Shown piece by piece: positions 39,513 to 48,188 of a stretch of DNA of 64,000 nt; the first letter of the stretch is position 1; every line of letters begins with the position of its first letter. Under the pieces are notes generated by a model. It was not told where the DNA came from. It did not search any database and saw only the letters and a program-made list of their open reading frames with translations. The translations under genes and the position numbers were made by a program. The DNA lies in assembly GCA_028284045.1 (NCBI GenBank), contig JANQSN010000062.1:1-64000 (forward strand), read 5' to 3'. Origin of the DNA: Alphaproteobacteria bacterium. Lineage in GTDB: Bacteria > Pseudomonadota > Alphaproteobacteria > DSM-16000 > Inquilinaceae.

Positions 39513-41068
39513 CCGGGTTTCGTACGGCCAGCGGGCCGGCGACCCGCGGCATCGTGGCCGCGGGCGACGGTGCGACCGCCGGTGCGGCGGCCGCGGTGCT
39601 CGACGCGGGCGGCAACGCGTTCGATGCGGCCTTGGCCGGCCTCGCCGTCGCCTTCATCGCCGAACCGGTGCTGGCCAGCCTGGGGGGCGGCGGTTTCCTT
39701 CTGGCCATGGCGAACGGCCGGCCGGCCTGCGTCTACGACTTCTTCGCCGCCACGCCGGCCCGGCCGCGTCCCGCCGCCGATCTCGACTTCCGGCCGATCC
39801 TGGTGGATTTCGGCACGGCGACGCAGGAATTCCATATCGGCCTCGGCTCGATCGCCGTTCCCGGCACCGTGGCGGGCCTGTTCGCCGTGCATGCCGATCT
39901 CGGCCGCATGCCCCTGAAGGACATCCTGGCGCCGGCCATCGCGCTGGCGCGCGACGGGACCGTGCTGGCGCCGATGCAGGCCGCCGTCATGGACGCCGTC
40001 GCACCGATCCTCCTGGCCACGCCCGAGGCGCGCGCCGTCTTTGCCGCGCCTGACGCGCAGGATCGCACCCTGGCCGGCGGGCAGCGTCTCGCCTGGCCGG
40101 CGCTGGGCGATGCGCTGGCGGCCCTGGCGGCGGAAGGTCCCGACCTGTTCTATCGCGGCGAGATGGCAGCGGCGCTGGTGGCGGCCTGCGCAGCTGGCGG
40201 CGGGCAGATCACCGCGGCGGATCTCGCCGCCTATCGGGTCGAACGGCGGCCGCCGCTGGTCTGGCACCATCGCGGCGCGCGGCTGACCACCAATCCGCCG
40301 CCTGCAGCCGGCGGGGCGCTGATCGCGCATTGCCTGGCCCGGCTGGCGGAATGGGACATCACGCACGACGGGCTGCACGGCGCTGCCCATGTCGCAGCAC
40401 TGGTCGCCGGGTTCGCTGCCAGCGAGCAGGTGCGCGAGGCCCTGCAGGCGGGCGAACCGCCGGATTGGCTGCGGGCGCTGGACGGCCTGATACCGGCCGC
40501 CCGCGGCACGACCCAGATCAGCGTGCTCGACCGCGACGGACAGGCGGCGTCCTTGACCGTGTCGAACGGCGAAGGCTGCGGCGCCGTGCTGCCGGCGCTC
40601 GGCTACATGCCCAACAACATGCTGGGCGAGCAGGACCTCAACCCGACGGGTTTTCAGCGCTGGACTGGCGGCCGGCGGCTGTCCTCGATGATGGCGCCCA
40701 GCGTCCTCGACCGCACCGACGGCACCCGCGTCGTGCTGGGCAGTGGCGGGTCGAATCGGATTCGATCGGCCCTGGTCCAGGCGGTGGTCAATCTGGTGGA
40801 TTTCGACCTGGACGCCCAAGCGGCAGTCACGGCCCCCCGCCTGCACCTGGAGGCCGGCCAGCTCGACGTCGAACCGGGCATTCCCGACGGCGCGCACGAC
40901 GCGGCCCGAACGGCCGCCGACCGCGTCGTGCGCTGGGAGAGGACCAGCTTCTTCTTCGGCGGCGTGCACGCGGTACAGCGCCATCCGGATGGCCGGCTGT
41001 GTGGCGCGGGCGACCCGCGGCGCGGCGGATGCGTCGCCGGGGGGGTCGAGCGCGACGCCGATCGCTGA
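39509..41068 (+). CDS. Gamma-glutamyltransferase family protein, no signal peptide
   Basis: 519 residues. Ntn-hydrolase of the same family: [25 protein letters not shown] at the start, [13 protein letters not shown], the nucleophile region [21 protein letters not shown] with Thr334, and [19 protein letters not shown] near the end. The residue after the Thr pair is Gln336, where classical enzymes have His, and no signal peptide is seen, so it is likely cytoplasmic with a different substrate (acylases and 'ywrD-like' branches share such changes). The start overlaps the stop of the exported paralogue. Confidence 0.88.
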   Translation: MTGFRTASGPATRGIVAAGDGATAGAAAAVLDAGGNAFDAALAGLAVAFIAEPVLASLGGGGFLLAMANGRPACVYDFFAATPARPRPAADLDFRPILVDFGTATQEFHIGLGSIAVPGTVAGLFAVHADLGRMPLKDILAPAIALARDGTVLAPMQAAVMDAVAPILLATPEARAVFAAPDAQDRTLAGGQRLAWPALGDALAALAAEGPDLFYRGEMAAALVAACAAGGGQITAADLAAYRVERRPPLVWHHRGARLTTNPPPAAGGALIAHCLARLAEWDITHDGLHGAAHVAALVAGFAASEQVREALQAGEPPDWLRALDGLIPAARGTTQISVLDRDGQAASLTVSNGEGCGAVLPALGYMPNNMLGEQDLNPTGFQRWTGGRRLSSMMAPSVLDRTDGTRVVLGSGGSNRIRSALVQAVVNLVDFDLDAQAAVTAPRLHLEAGQLDVEPGIPDGAHDAARTAADRVVRWERTSFFFGGVHAVQRHPDGRLCGAGDPRRGGCVAGGVERDADR

Positions 41069-41681
41069 GCCGCATACCGCCCCAGGCCGTCGGCATCCCG
41101 GCGATGGCATCTCGCTGAGACTTCAGTTGTTTATAGTAAACGTTCCGCCATAGTCTTGCGCAAGCAGGGGTTTATCGTTATCACATGGGATCATAGTGGA
41201 TGCTGGGTGTACGGTGTTCGGGGTTGTGGAATGGGTGTCGAACCGATGGCGGCGCTCACACGGAGACCTCAATCAGCCGTTCGGTATCTGCCATGTAGGG
41301 CGTTCGGTGGGCGCGGGTGACCACCATCTGAAATCTGAATTGACCGGCGTTGGTGATGGCAGGGGCTTGCTTCGCCGCCGCCGGATTTTGGGAGGAAGAC
41401 CAAACCAGACCCAAGAATGGGCGGTTTCGATGGATCCGGCCGGCGAAACGGCGGACATCCAACGGCATCGTTACCCGCTACCGACCTCTTGGGCAGGTAT
41501 GGTCAGGCATCGGCCGAGGGCAGGCGCCGGCACGGCGTCGACCCCGGTGCAGGTGCCCTGCCGTCGGGAACGCGTCCGGCGCGGCGGCCGGCAACGACCC
41601 TTGAGGACGCGACGCAATCCGGTCGGATGATGCGCAGATCCGGCCCAATACAACCGTAAATGGGGACTGGCGAGGTTGACG
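41069..41681 (+). promoter_or_regulatory. Long non-coding stretch upstream of the type I secretion locus
   Basis: About 610 bases with no supported gene. 41120-41200 is notably AT-rich for this genome and contains a perfect ten-base palindrome CTTGCGCAAG (41155-41164) and a possible -10 TATAGT at 41132. From about 41200 to the tolC-like start the sequence is GC-rich and could be a long transcribed leader. Open frames present lack ribosome sites and domains. It probably carries the promoter of the secretion operon. Confidence 0.45.
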
Positions 41682-43181
41682 ATGCGGACTCCACTGGCTT
41701 CTTCCCTCACCACCGGCACGGCGCTGACCGTGGTCAACCGCATGCGGTCCCTGGCGCGGCGCTGCCGCGTCGCCGTCGTCGCTGCGGCACTGGTCCCAAT
41801 GGTGTGGATCGGCGCCGCCCAGGCGATGACGCTGCAGGAAGCCGTGGCCTACGCGGTCTCCACCAGTCCCGAGATCCTGGCGGCGGCCTCCAACCGCTCG
41901 GCCATCGACTTCGAACTGCGCCAGGCGCGCGGTCTCTACCTGCCCCAGATCGACCTGGAAGGCTCGATCGGGCCGGGCTGGCGGGATCGGCCGGGTTCGA
42001 CCGGCGACGATGCCGACCACACCATCCTGGTGCGGCGTGAGGTCGCGCTGACCCTGCAGCAAATGGTGTTCGACGGGTTCGCGACGGATAGCGAGGTGGA
42101 GCGCCAAGCCTCCCGGGTCGATGCCGCCGCCGCGCGGGTGCTGGAGCGCTCGGAGTTCGTCGCCGTCAACATCGCCCAGGCCTACATCAACATCCTGCGG
42201 CAGAACGAGTTGGTGGGCCTCGCCCAGAACAACATCCGGGTTCACGAGCAGATCCTCGCCGACGTTCAGGCGCGGGTGAACGCCGGCCGCAGCAGCGTCG
42301 CCGACGTCCAGCAGACCGAGGAGCGGCTGCGCGGCGCGGAAGCCACCTTGATCGAGATCGAGCGGGACTTCGAAGCCGCCCGCATCTCCTATCAGCAGCT
42401 CGTCGGCCTGCCGGCCGGCCAGCTATCGATGCCGCCGGCGGTCGATGGGTCGATCCCGACCTCGCTGGACGGCGCCATCCAGATCGCGTTGAACAACAAC
42501 CCGACGCTGTCGATCGCGCGCGCCGATATCGACACCGCCTATGCCGAGTTCCGCGCGGCCAACGCCGCCTTCTGGCCGACCCTGGACATCGAGGGACGGG
42601 CCAGCACCGGCATCGACATCGGTGGCGAGCGGGGCTCCGACAGCGACATCGAGGCGCTGTTGGTGATGCGCTACAACCTCTATCGCGGCGGCATCGACAC
42701 GGCGAACCGGGAGGAGCAGGTCCGCCGCATCGACGAGGCGCGCCAGGCGCTCCTACAGTTCGAGCGCGAGGTTCAGGAGATCGTCCGCGGCGCCTACAAC
42801 ACGCTGGACCGCTCGCAGCGCCGGCTGGTGCTGTTGCGTGAGCAGGTCGCCGTGTCGGAGCAGGTCCGCCAGAGCTATCTCGATCAGTTTTCGATCGGCG
42901 AGCGGACCCTGCTGGACGTGCTGGATGCAGAGAACGCCCTGTTCAACGCCCGGGTCGACCTGGTCAATTCCGAGTTCGACCTGATGTTCTCGAAGTATCA
43001 GATCATCGGCGCGACCGGACAATTCCTGACGACCTTCAACATCCAGCCGCATCCCGCGGCCGCCGCGATCGCCCGCCAGGACGCCGATGTGCCGGTGACG
43101 CCGGAGTCGGAGACGATGGACCGCAGCGACACGCGGACCTCGCCGTCGTTGAGCCGGGATGCCGTGGGCATCACGCAATAG
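41682..43181 (+). CDS. TolC-family outer membrane protein (LapE-like)
   Basis: 499 residues from ATG 41682; an in-frame TTG two codons earlier is possible. Signal peptide with basic start and VAVVAAALVPMVWIGAAQA. Mature N-terminus MTLQEAVAYAVSTSPEILAAASNR is typical of TolC. Two internally homologous halves of long helices and beta segments (LPQIDLEGSIG..., FWPTLDIEGRAS...) and DQFSIGERTLLDVLDAENALFNA identify the type I secretion branch. It forms the outer-membrane exit duct used by the ABC exporter and adaptor genes downstream. A Thr/Ser-rich C-terminal tail is non-conserved. Confidence 0.92.
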   Translation: MRTPLASSLTTGTALTVVNRMRSLARRCRVAVVAAALVPMVWIGAAQAMTLQEAVAYAVSTSPEILAAASNRSAIDFELRQARGLYLPQIDLEGSIGPGWRDRPGSTGDDADHTILVRREVALTLQQMVFDGFATDSEVERQASRVDAAAARVLERSEFVAVNIAQAYINILRQNELVGLAQNNIRVHEQILADVQARVNAGRSSVADVQQTEERLRGAEATLIEIERDFEAARISYQQLVGLPAGQLSMPPAVDGSIPTSLDGAIQIALNNNPTLSIARADIDTAYAEFRAANAAFWPTLDIEGRASTGIDIGGERGSDSDIEALLVMRYNLYRGGIDTANREEQVRRIDEARQALLQFEREVQEIVRGAYNTLDRSQRRLVLLREQVAVSEQVRQSYLDQFSIGERTLLDVLDAENALFNARVDLVNSEFDLMFSKYQIIGATGQFLTTFNIQPHPAAAAIARQDADVPVTPESETMDRSDTRTSPSLSRDAVGITQ

Positions 43182-43423
43182 TGTAGGGTCGTCGACCGGC
43201 CGCCGCTTGGGTCCGGTCGGCTTGCCGATGCACAGTGTGACGGGTCGGTAGGACCCGAAGGATCGCTCGGACACGCGGGCGATCCGGCATCGGTGCCGAT
43301 CCTACATCGGTGTCCGCCGCGCAACCGATCGAGTTTGGCCGATCGAGCTTAACGAATAGCTCACGCCCGGGCTCGTAGTCTTGGGTACCGGGCTGCGGCC
43401 CTGGACGCTTGAGAGCCATCGGC

Positions 43424-46090
43424 ATGGTGACGCCCTACCCTTTGAAGGATTCCGGTCCCAGCCGGCCGGACCCGTCGGATACGGGCGACGATGGGGCGAC
43501 GCCGGTGCGGCTGCAGGCCGTGCCGGGGACGGTGGAACCGGCGACGATCGCAGATCCCGACTCGACGGCGGACGCCGCGGCGGTGCCCGACACCGACACG
43601 GATGAAGTCCCCGCCGACCCGTCCATCGAGACAGACATCCCGCCCGAGACCGTCGCCGATGCGGACACGACGGCGGACACCGAAGCGGCGAACGACGGGG
43701 CCGCCCCCGACGCGGCAACCGCGTTGATCTCCGACGCCGTACCGGTGACCGGGACGGACACGCCGGCCCCCACGGCCGCACCGACGTCCCTGGACAAGTC
43801 GGACGTGGCACCCGCAGCGGCGAACCTCGCCGCACCGGCGGCCGAAACCGACGCCGCTCCCGGCTGGGAGTATCAGCCGGGGGACGCCGCCGCCGACCGT
43901 TTCGACCCGCTGCTGCGGTCGCTGATCTCGCTCAGCAAGCATTTCCACCGGCCGGTCTCGTCGGAGTCGGTCGTCGCCGGCCTGCCGCTCCAGGACGGGC
44001 TGATGACGCCGGAGCTGTTCGTCCGGGCGGCCGGGCGAATCGGCCTGACCGCGCGGCTGGTGCGCCGGCCGCTCTCCGGCATCACCAATCTCGTCCTGCC
44101 GGCGGTGCTGCTCTTGTCGGGGCGCCGCGCCTGCGTGCTGATGGGCCGCCCCGACGCCACCACCGCCGAGGTCATCCTGCCGGAGGCGGATGGCAGCACC
44201 GCGCGCGTGCCGCTCGACCAGCTCGCGGCGGACTATGACGGCTTCGCGCTATTCGTGCGCCCGCAATATCGCTTCGACGGCCGCGTCGACGAGGAGCTGG
44301 CGCCGAGCGCCCGGCACTGGTTCTGGGGCACCGTGGCGCGGTTCTGGCCGACCTATGCCGAGATCATCGTGGCGGCGGCGCTGATCAACCTGATGGCCCT
44401 CGCCTCGCCGCTGTTCATCATGAACGTCTACGACCGCGTGGTGCCCAACGAGGCGATCGCCACGCTCTGGGTCCTGGCGATCGGCGTCGGCCTGGCCTTC
44501 CTGTTCGACTTCCTGCTGAAGAGCCTGCGCAGTGCCTTGATCGACAACGCCGGCAAGCGCGCCGACGTCCTGCTCGCCAGCCGGCTGTTCGAGCAGGTGT
44601 TGAACATCCAGATGAAGGCGCGCCCGCCAACCACCGGCGCCTTCGCCAACCAGCTCCGCGAGTTCGAGAGCGTGCGGGAGTTCTTCACCGCCTCGACCAT
44701 CGCGACGCTGACCGACCTGATGTTCGTCGGCCTGTTCGTGTTCGTCATCTACATCATCGCCGGCCCGGTCGCCTATATCGCCCTGGTCGCCGTGCCGGTG
44801 GTCATCATCATCGGCCTGCTGATCCAGATCCCGCTGAACAAGGCGGTCAAGGAGACCCAGCAGGAGGCCGCGCAGAAGCACGCGATCCTGGTGGAGACGG
44901 TCAGCTCGCTCGACACCATCAAGAGCCTGGGTGCCGAAGGCCGCATGCAGCGGGCCTGGGAGCACTTCGTCGGCGTCACCGCCCGCACCAGCCAGAAGTC
45001 CCGCTTCTACTCCTCGCTCGGCGTCAATCTCTCCGGTCTGGCGCAACAGGCGGTCTCCGTCGTCACGGTGATCACCGGCGTCTATCTGATCGGCGAAGGC
45101 GAACTGTCCATGGGCGGGCTGATCGCCGCCACCATCCTCGGCGGCCGCGCGGTCGCGCCGCTGTCCAGCGTCGCCAACACCATGTCGCGCTTCCACCAGA
45201 GCCGGGTGGCGCTGAAGACGCTGAACGACCTGATGGAACAGCCGGTCGAGCGGCCCGCCGACCAGGCCTTCGTCAGCCGGCCGATCACCGGCGGCAAGGT
45301 GGAGTTCCGCGGCGTCGACTTCACCTATCCCGGCGGGGCGGAGCCGGCGATCCGCAAGCTGAACTTCACCATTCAGCCGGGCGAGCGCATCGGCATCATC
45401 GGCAAGATCGGCTCGGGCAAGACGACGGTCAGCCGCCTGCTGATCGGCCTCTATCAGCCCGACGACGGTTCCGTGCTGATCGACGGCGTGGAACTGCGCC
45501 AGTACCACCCCACCGACGTCCGCCGCGGCATCGGCACGGTGATGCAGGATGTCGCGCTGTTCTTCGGCACGGTGCGCGAGAACATCGCGATGAGCTACCC
45601 TTACGCGGACGATGCCATGGTGCTGCACGCCGCACAGCTCGCCGGCGTCGACGACTGGGTCGGGCAGCACCCCCAGGGCTATGGCTTGCCCGTCGGCGAG
45701 CGCGGGCAGAACTTGTCCGGGGGGCAGCGCCAGGCGATCGGGCTCGCCCGCGCTTTGCTGCTGGACCCGCCGATCCTGATGCTGGACGAGCCGACAAGCG
45801 CGATGGACACGGCCTCGGAACAGGCGTTGATCCGTCGGCTGCGCACCATCTCCGACGGGGGCCGGACGCTGATCGTGACGACCCATCGGGCCTCGATGCT
45901 GAAGCTGGTCGACCGCGTGCTGGTCCTCGACAAGGGGCGCTTGGTGATGGACGGCGCCCGCGACGACGTCATTCGTGCGCTGCAACGGCCGCCGGGGCGC
46001 GGCGACGCGGACGCCAAGGTCGCCCAGCAGGGTCATGACGGGCCGTCCCTGACCAAGCCCGTCAGTCCGGGCGGCGGAGGTCCGTCATGA
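43424..46090 (+). CDS. Type I secretion ABC transporter ATPase/permease (LapB-like)
   Basis: 888 residues from ATG 43424; an in-frame TTG at 43409 is an alternative. An unusual acidic, Thr/Ala/Pro-rich low-complexity N-terminus of about 140 residues comes first. Next is a C39-like domain (about 150-275) without the catalytic Cys, as in LapB, which binds rather than cleaves its RTX substrate. Then come six membrane helices (from AEIIVAAALINLMALASPLFIMNVYDRVV) and the nucleotide-binding domain with Walker A GKIGSGKTT, signature LSGGQRQAIGLA and Walker B ILMLDEPTSAMD. It exports a protein directly to the outside with the adaptor and TolC. Its stop overlaps the adaptor start (ATGA). Confidence 0.92.
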   Translation: MVTPYPLKDSGPSRPDPSDTGDDGATPVRLQAVPGTVEPATIADPDSTADAAAVPDTDTDEVPADPSIETDIPPETVADADTTADTEAANDGAAPDAATALISDAVPVTGTDTPAPTAAPTSLDKSDVAPAAANLAAPAAETDAAPGWEYQPGDAAADRFDPLLRSLISLSKHFHRPVSSESVVAGLPLQDGLMTPELFVRAAGRIGLTARLVRRPLSGITNLVLPAVLLLSGRRACVLMGRPDATTAEVILPEADGSTARVPLDQLAADYDGFALFVRPQYRFDGRVDEELAPSARHWFWGTVARFWPTYAEIIVAAALINLMALASPLFIMNVYDRVVPNEAIATLWVLAIGVGLAFLFDFLLKSLRSALIDNAGKRADVLLASRLFEQVLNIQMKARPPTTGAFANQLREFESVREFFTASTIATLTDLMFVGLFVFVIYIIAGPVAYIALVAVPVVIIIGLLIQIPLNKAVKETQQEAAQKHAILVETVSSLDTIKSLGAEGRMQRAWEHFVGVTARTSQKSRFYSSLGVNLSGLAQQAVSVVTVITGVYLIGEGELSMGGLIAATILGGRAVAPLSSVANTMSRFHQSRVALKTLNDLMEQPVERPADQAFVSRPITGGKVEFRGVDFTYPGGAEPAIRKLNFTIQPGERIGIIGKIGSGKTTVSRLLIGLYQPDDGSVLIDGVELRQYHPTDVRRGIGTVMQDVALFFGTVRENIAMSYPYADDAMVLHAAQLAGVDDWVGQHPQGYGLPVGERGQNLSGGQRQAIGLARALLLDPPILMLDEPTSAMDTASEQALIRRLRTISDGGRTLIVTTHRASMLKLVDRVLVLDKGRLVMDGARDDVIRALQRPPGRGDADAKVAQQGHDGPSLTKPVSPGGGGPS

Positions 46091-47418
46091 GCCAGTCCTG
46101 GCAATGGGGCGATCTCGACTTCGCGTCGGAGGTCGGCGCCGCCGTGCGCCGCGGCCCCCATCCGCTGACCCGGCTGTTCCTGCTGACGATCGCGCTGGTC
46201 TTCGGCGGGGCGATCTTCTGGGCCTCCCAGGCGACGCTGGACGAGGTGACCCGCGGCGAAGGCCGGGTGATCCCGTCCACCCAGCTCCAGGTGGTGCAGT
46301 CCCTGGAAGGCGGCATCGTCAAGGAGATCATGGTCGCGGAGGGCGACATCGTCGATCCCGACCAAGTGCTCGTGCGGATCGATGACACGCGCGCCGCCGC
46401 CTCGCTGGGCGAGTTGGAGGTGCAGCGCCGGCATCTGTCGCTGACCATTGCGCGGCTGGAGGCGGAAGCCAACGGATCGGACAGCTTCCACATGCCGATC
46501 CGCCCGGCCAGCGTCACCGACGAGATGCTGGCCAATGAGAGCGAGCTGTTCGAGGCCCGCCGCCGCCAGCTTGAGACCGAGCGCAGCATCCTGGAACAGC
46601 AGATCGAGCAGCGCCGCCGCGAGTTGTCGGAGCTGGAGCTGCAGGAGCAGTCCTTCACCAGCAGCCTCGGCCTGGCGCGCCAGGAACTCTCCATCTACCT
46701 GCCGCTGGCCCAGACAGGCGTCGTCCCGCGGGTCGAGGTGCTGCGCCTGCAGCGCGAGGTCAACGACCTCAGCGGCGAGCTGGAGACCACGCAGAACGCG
46801 ATCCCCCGCGCCCAGGCCGCGATCGACGAGGCGACGCAGCGACTGGAGGAGGTCGACCTGCGCTTCCGCTCCGACGCGCGCATCGAGCTGAACCGGGTGC
46901 GCGCCGAGCTGTCGGTGATCGAGGAGACGATGCGCGGGGCCACCGACCGGGTGGTCCGCACCGATGTGCGCTCCCCGGTCTCCGGCATCGTCAACACGGT
47001 GCACGTCAACACCGTGGGCGGCGTGGTCCAGCCGGGCGAGGCGTTGGTGGAGATCGTGCCGATCGAGGACAGCCTGCTGGTGGAGGCACGCATCCGGCCC
47101 AGCGACGTCGCCTTCCTGCATCCCGGCCAGACCGCGACCGTCAAGATCACGGCCTACGACTTCTCCATCTATGGCGGCCTCGACGGCCGGATCGAGCGCA
47201 TCAGCGCCGACACCACGACCGACGACCAGACCGGCGAGAGCTTCTATCGCGTCATCGTGCGCACCGATCAGAACTTCCTGGGCAACGAGCGCAACCCGCT
47301 GCCGATCATCCCCGGCATGGTGGCCTCGGTGGATATCCTGACCGGCGAGAAGACGGTGCTGGAATACATCCTGAAGCCGATCATCAAGGCACAGACCGAG
47401 GCGCTGCGGGAGCGATGA
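46087..47418 (+). CDS. HlyD-family type I secretion adaptor (LapC-like)
   Basis: 443 residues. One N-terminal membrane helix (TRLFLLTIALVFGGAIFWASQA), a lipoyl half-motif VIPSTQLQVVQSLEGGIVKEIMV, a long coiled-coil (about 110-260, rich in Glu/Arg/Leu heptads), the second lipoyl half VRSPVSGIVNTVHVNTVGGVVQPGE, and a beta-barrel domain ending MVASVDILTGEKTVLEYILKPI. It bridges the ABC protein and TolC. Overlap by four bases with both neighbours places it in the same operon. Confidence 0.93.
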   Translation: MSQSWQWGDLDFASEVGAAVRRGPHPLTRLFLLTIALVFGGAIFWASQATLDEVTRGEGRVIPSTQLQVVQSLEGGIVKEIMVAEGDIVDPDQVLVRIDDTRAAASLGELEVQRRHLSLTIARLEAEANGSDSFHMPIRPASVTDEMLANESELFEARRRQLETERSILEQQIEQRRRELSELELQEQSFTSSLGLARQELSIYLPLAQTGVVPRVEVLRLQREVNDLSGELETTQNAIPRAQAAIDEATQRLEEVDLRFRSDARIELNRVRAELSVIEETMRGATDRVVRTDVRSPVSGIVNTVHVNTVGGVVQPGEALVEIVPIEDSLLVEARIRPSDVAFLHPGQTATVKITAYDFSIYGGLDGRIERISADTTTDDQTGESFYRVIVRTDQNFLGNERNPLPIIPGMVASVDILTGEKTVLEYILKPIIKAQTEALRER

Positions 47419-48125
47419 CGACCCGGCGCGCCGCAGCACCGCGCCCGGCCGGCGCGCGACCCTCGGCAGGACTCCGACGGCCCGGCTTGGCCCTGGTCCT
47501 GGTGCTTGCCATCGCCGCCGGACTGGCGGGGATGGCCGGGCCGGCCGGTGCGGCCAACGGGCTGTTCGGGTCGATGGAGTTCAGCTCGACCAATCTGGCG
47601 GCGATCCCGCAATGGGTCTCCGTCATGGCGCGCATCCGCAACGAACGCGCGACCATCCAGTCCTGCGACCACGATGCCGGTACCTGCCCGACACCGCGGG
47701 TGCAGACCTGGCGGCGCCACACCGACGGCCTGGCCGGCCTGTCCGCTGCGGCGCAGGCCGATGCCGTCAACCGCTACGTCAACAGCATCGTCCCCTACAT
47801 CACCGACTACGAGAACTATGGCGTCAGCGACTATTGGGCCGCACCCTTGGAGTTCCTGCGCCGGTCCGGCGATTGCGAAGACTATGCCATCACCAAATTC
47901 GTCTCGATGCTGGACCTCGGGCACAGCAACGCGTCGATGCGGATCGTGGTGGTCAACGATGTCGTCCGCAACATCGCCCATGCGGTCCTGTCGGTGGATG
48001 TCGGTGACCGCACCTTGATCCTCGACAGCCTGATCTCCAGCGTCACCGACGACACGCGGCTGCCGCAGTACATCCCCCAATACTCGGTGAACCTGGACAC
48101 GCGATGGGCTCACATCATGCGCTGA
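47415..48125 (+). CDS. LapG-like periplasmic transglutaminase-type cysteine protease
   Basis: 236 residues. Signal sequence (LALVLVLAIAAGLAGMAGPAGA) directs it to the periplasm. Bacterial transglutaminase-like cysteine peptidase (BTLCP) landmarks: NRYVNSIVPYITDYENYGVSDYW, catalytic Cys154 in RSGDCEDYAITKF, His in VVRNIAHAVLSV, and Asp in LILDSL. In Pseudomonas, LapG cleaves the N-terminus of a giant surface adhesin and releases the cell from a biofilm; it is normally held inactive by the c-di-GMP receptor LapD. The adhesin substrate is not encoded in this window. Confidence 0.9.
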   Translation: MTTRRAAAPRPAGARPSAGLRRPGLALVLVLAIAAGLAGMAGPAGAANGLFGSMEFSSTNLAAIPQWVSVMARIRNERATIQSCDHDAGTCPTPRVQTWRRHTDGLAGLSAAAQADAVNRYVNSIVPYITDYENYGVSDYWAAPLEFLRRSGDCEDYAITKFVSMLDLGHSNASMRIVVVNDVVRNIAHAVLSVDVGDRTLILDSLISSVTDDTRLPQYIPQYSVNLDTRWAHIMR

Positions 48126-48188
48126 CGGCGCGCCGCCGGATGGCCTGCGCCGGCCGGGCCGGCCCCTCACGCGAGACATGAGCGGGAC

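Noticed and set aside
41196-41630. 144-codon frame in the gene-free region before the TolC-like gene
   Set aside because: It has no ribosome site, an Arg-rich random composition and no domain; other frames in the same stretch are equally open.
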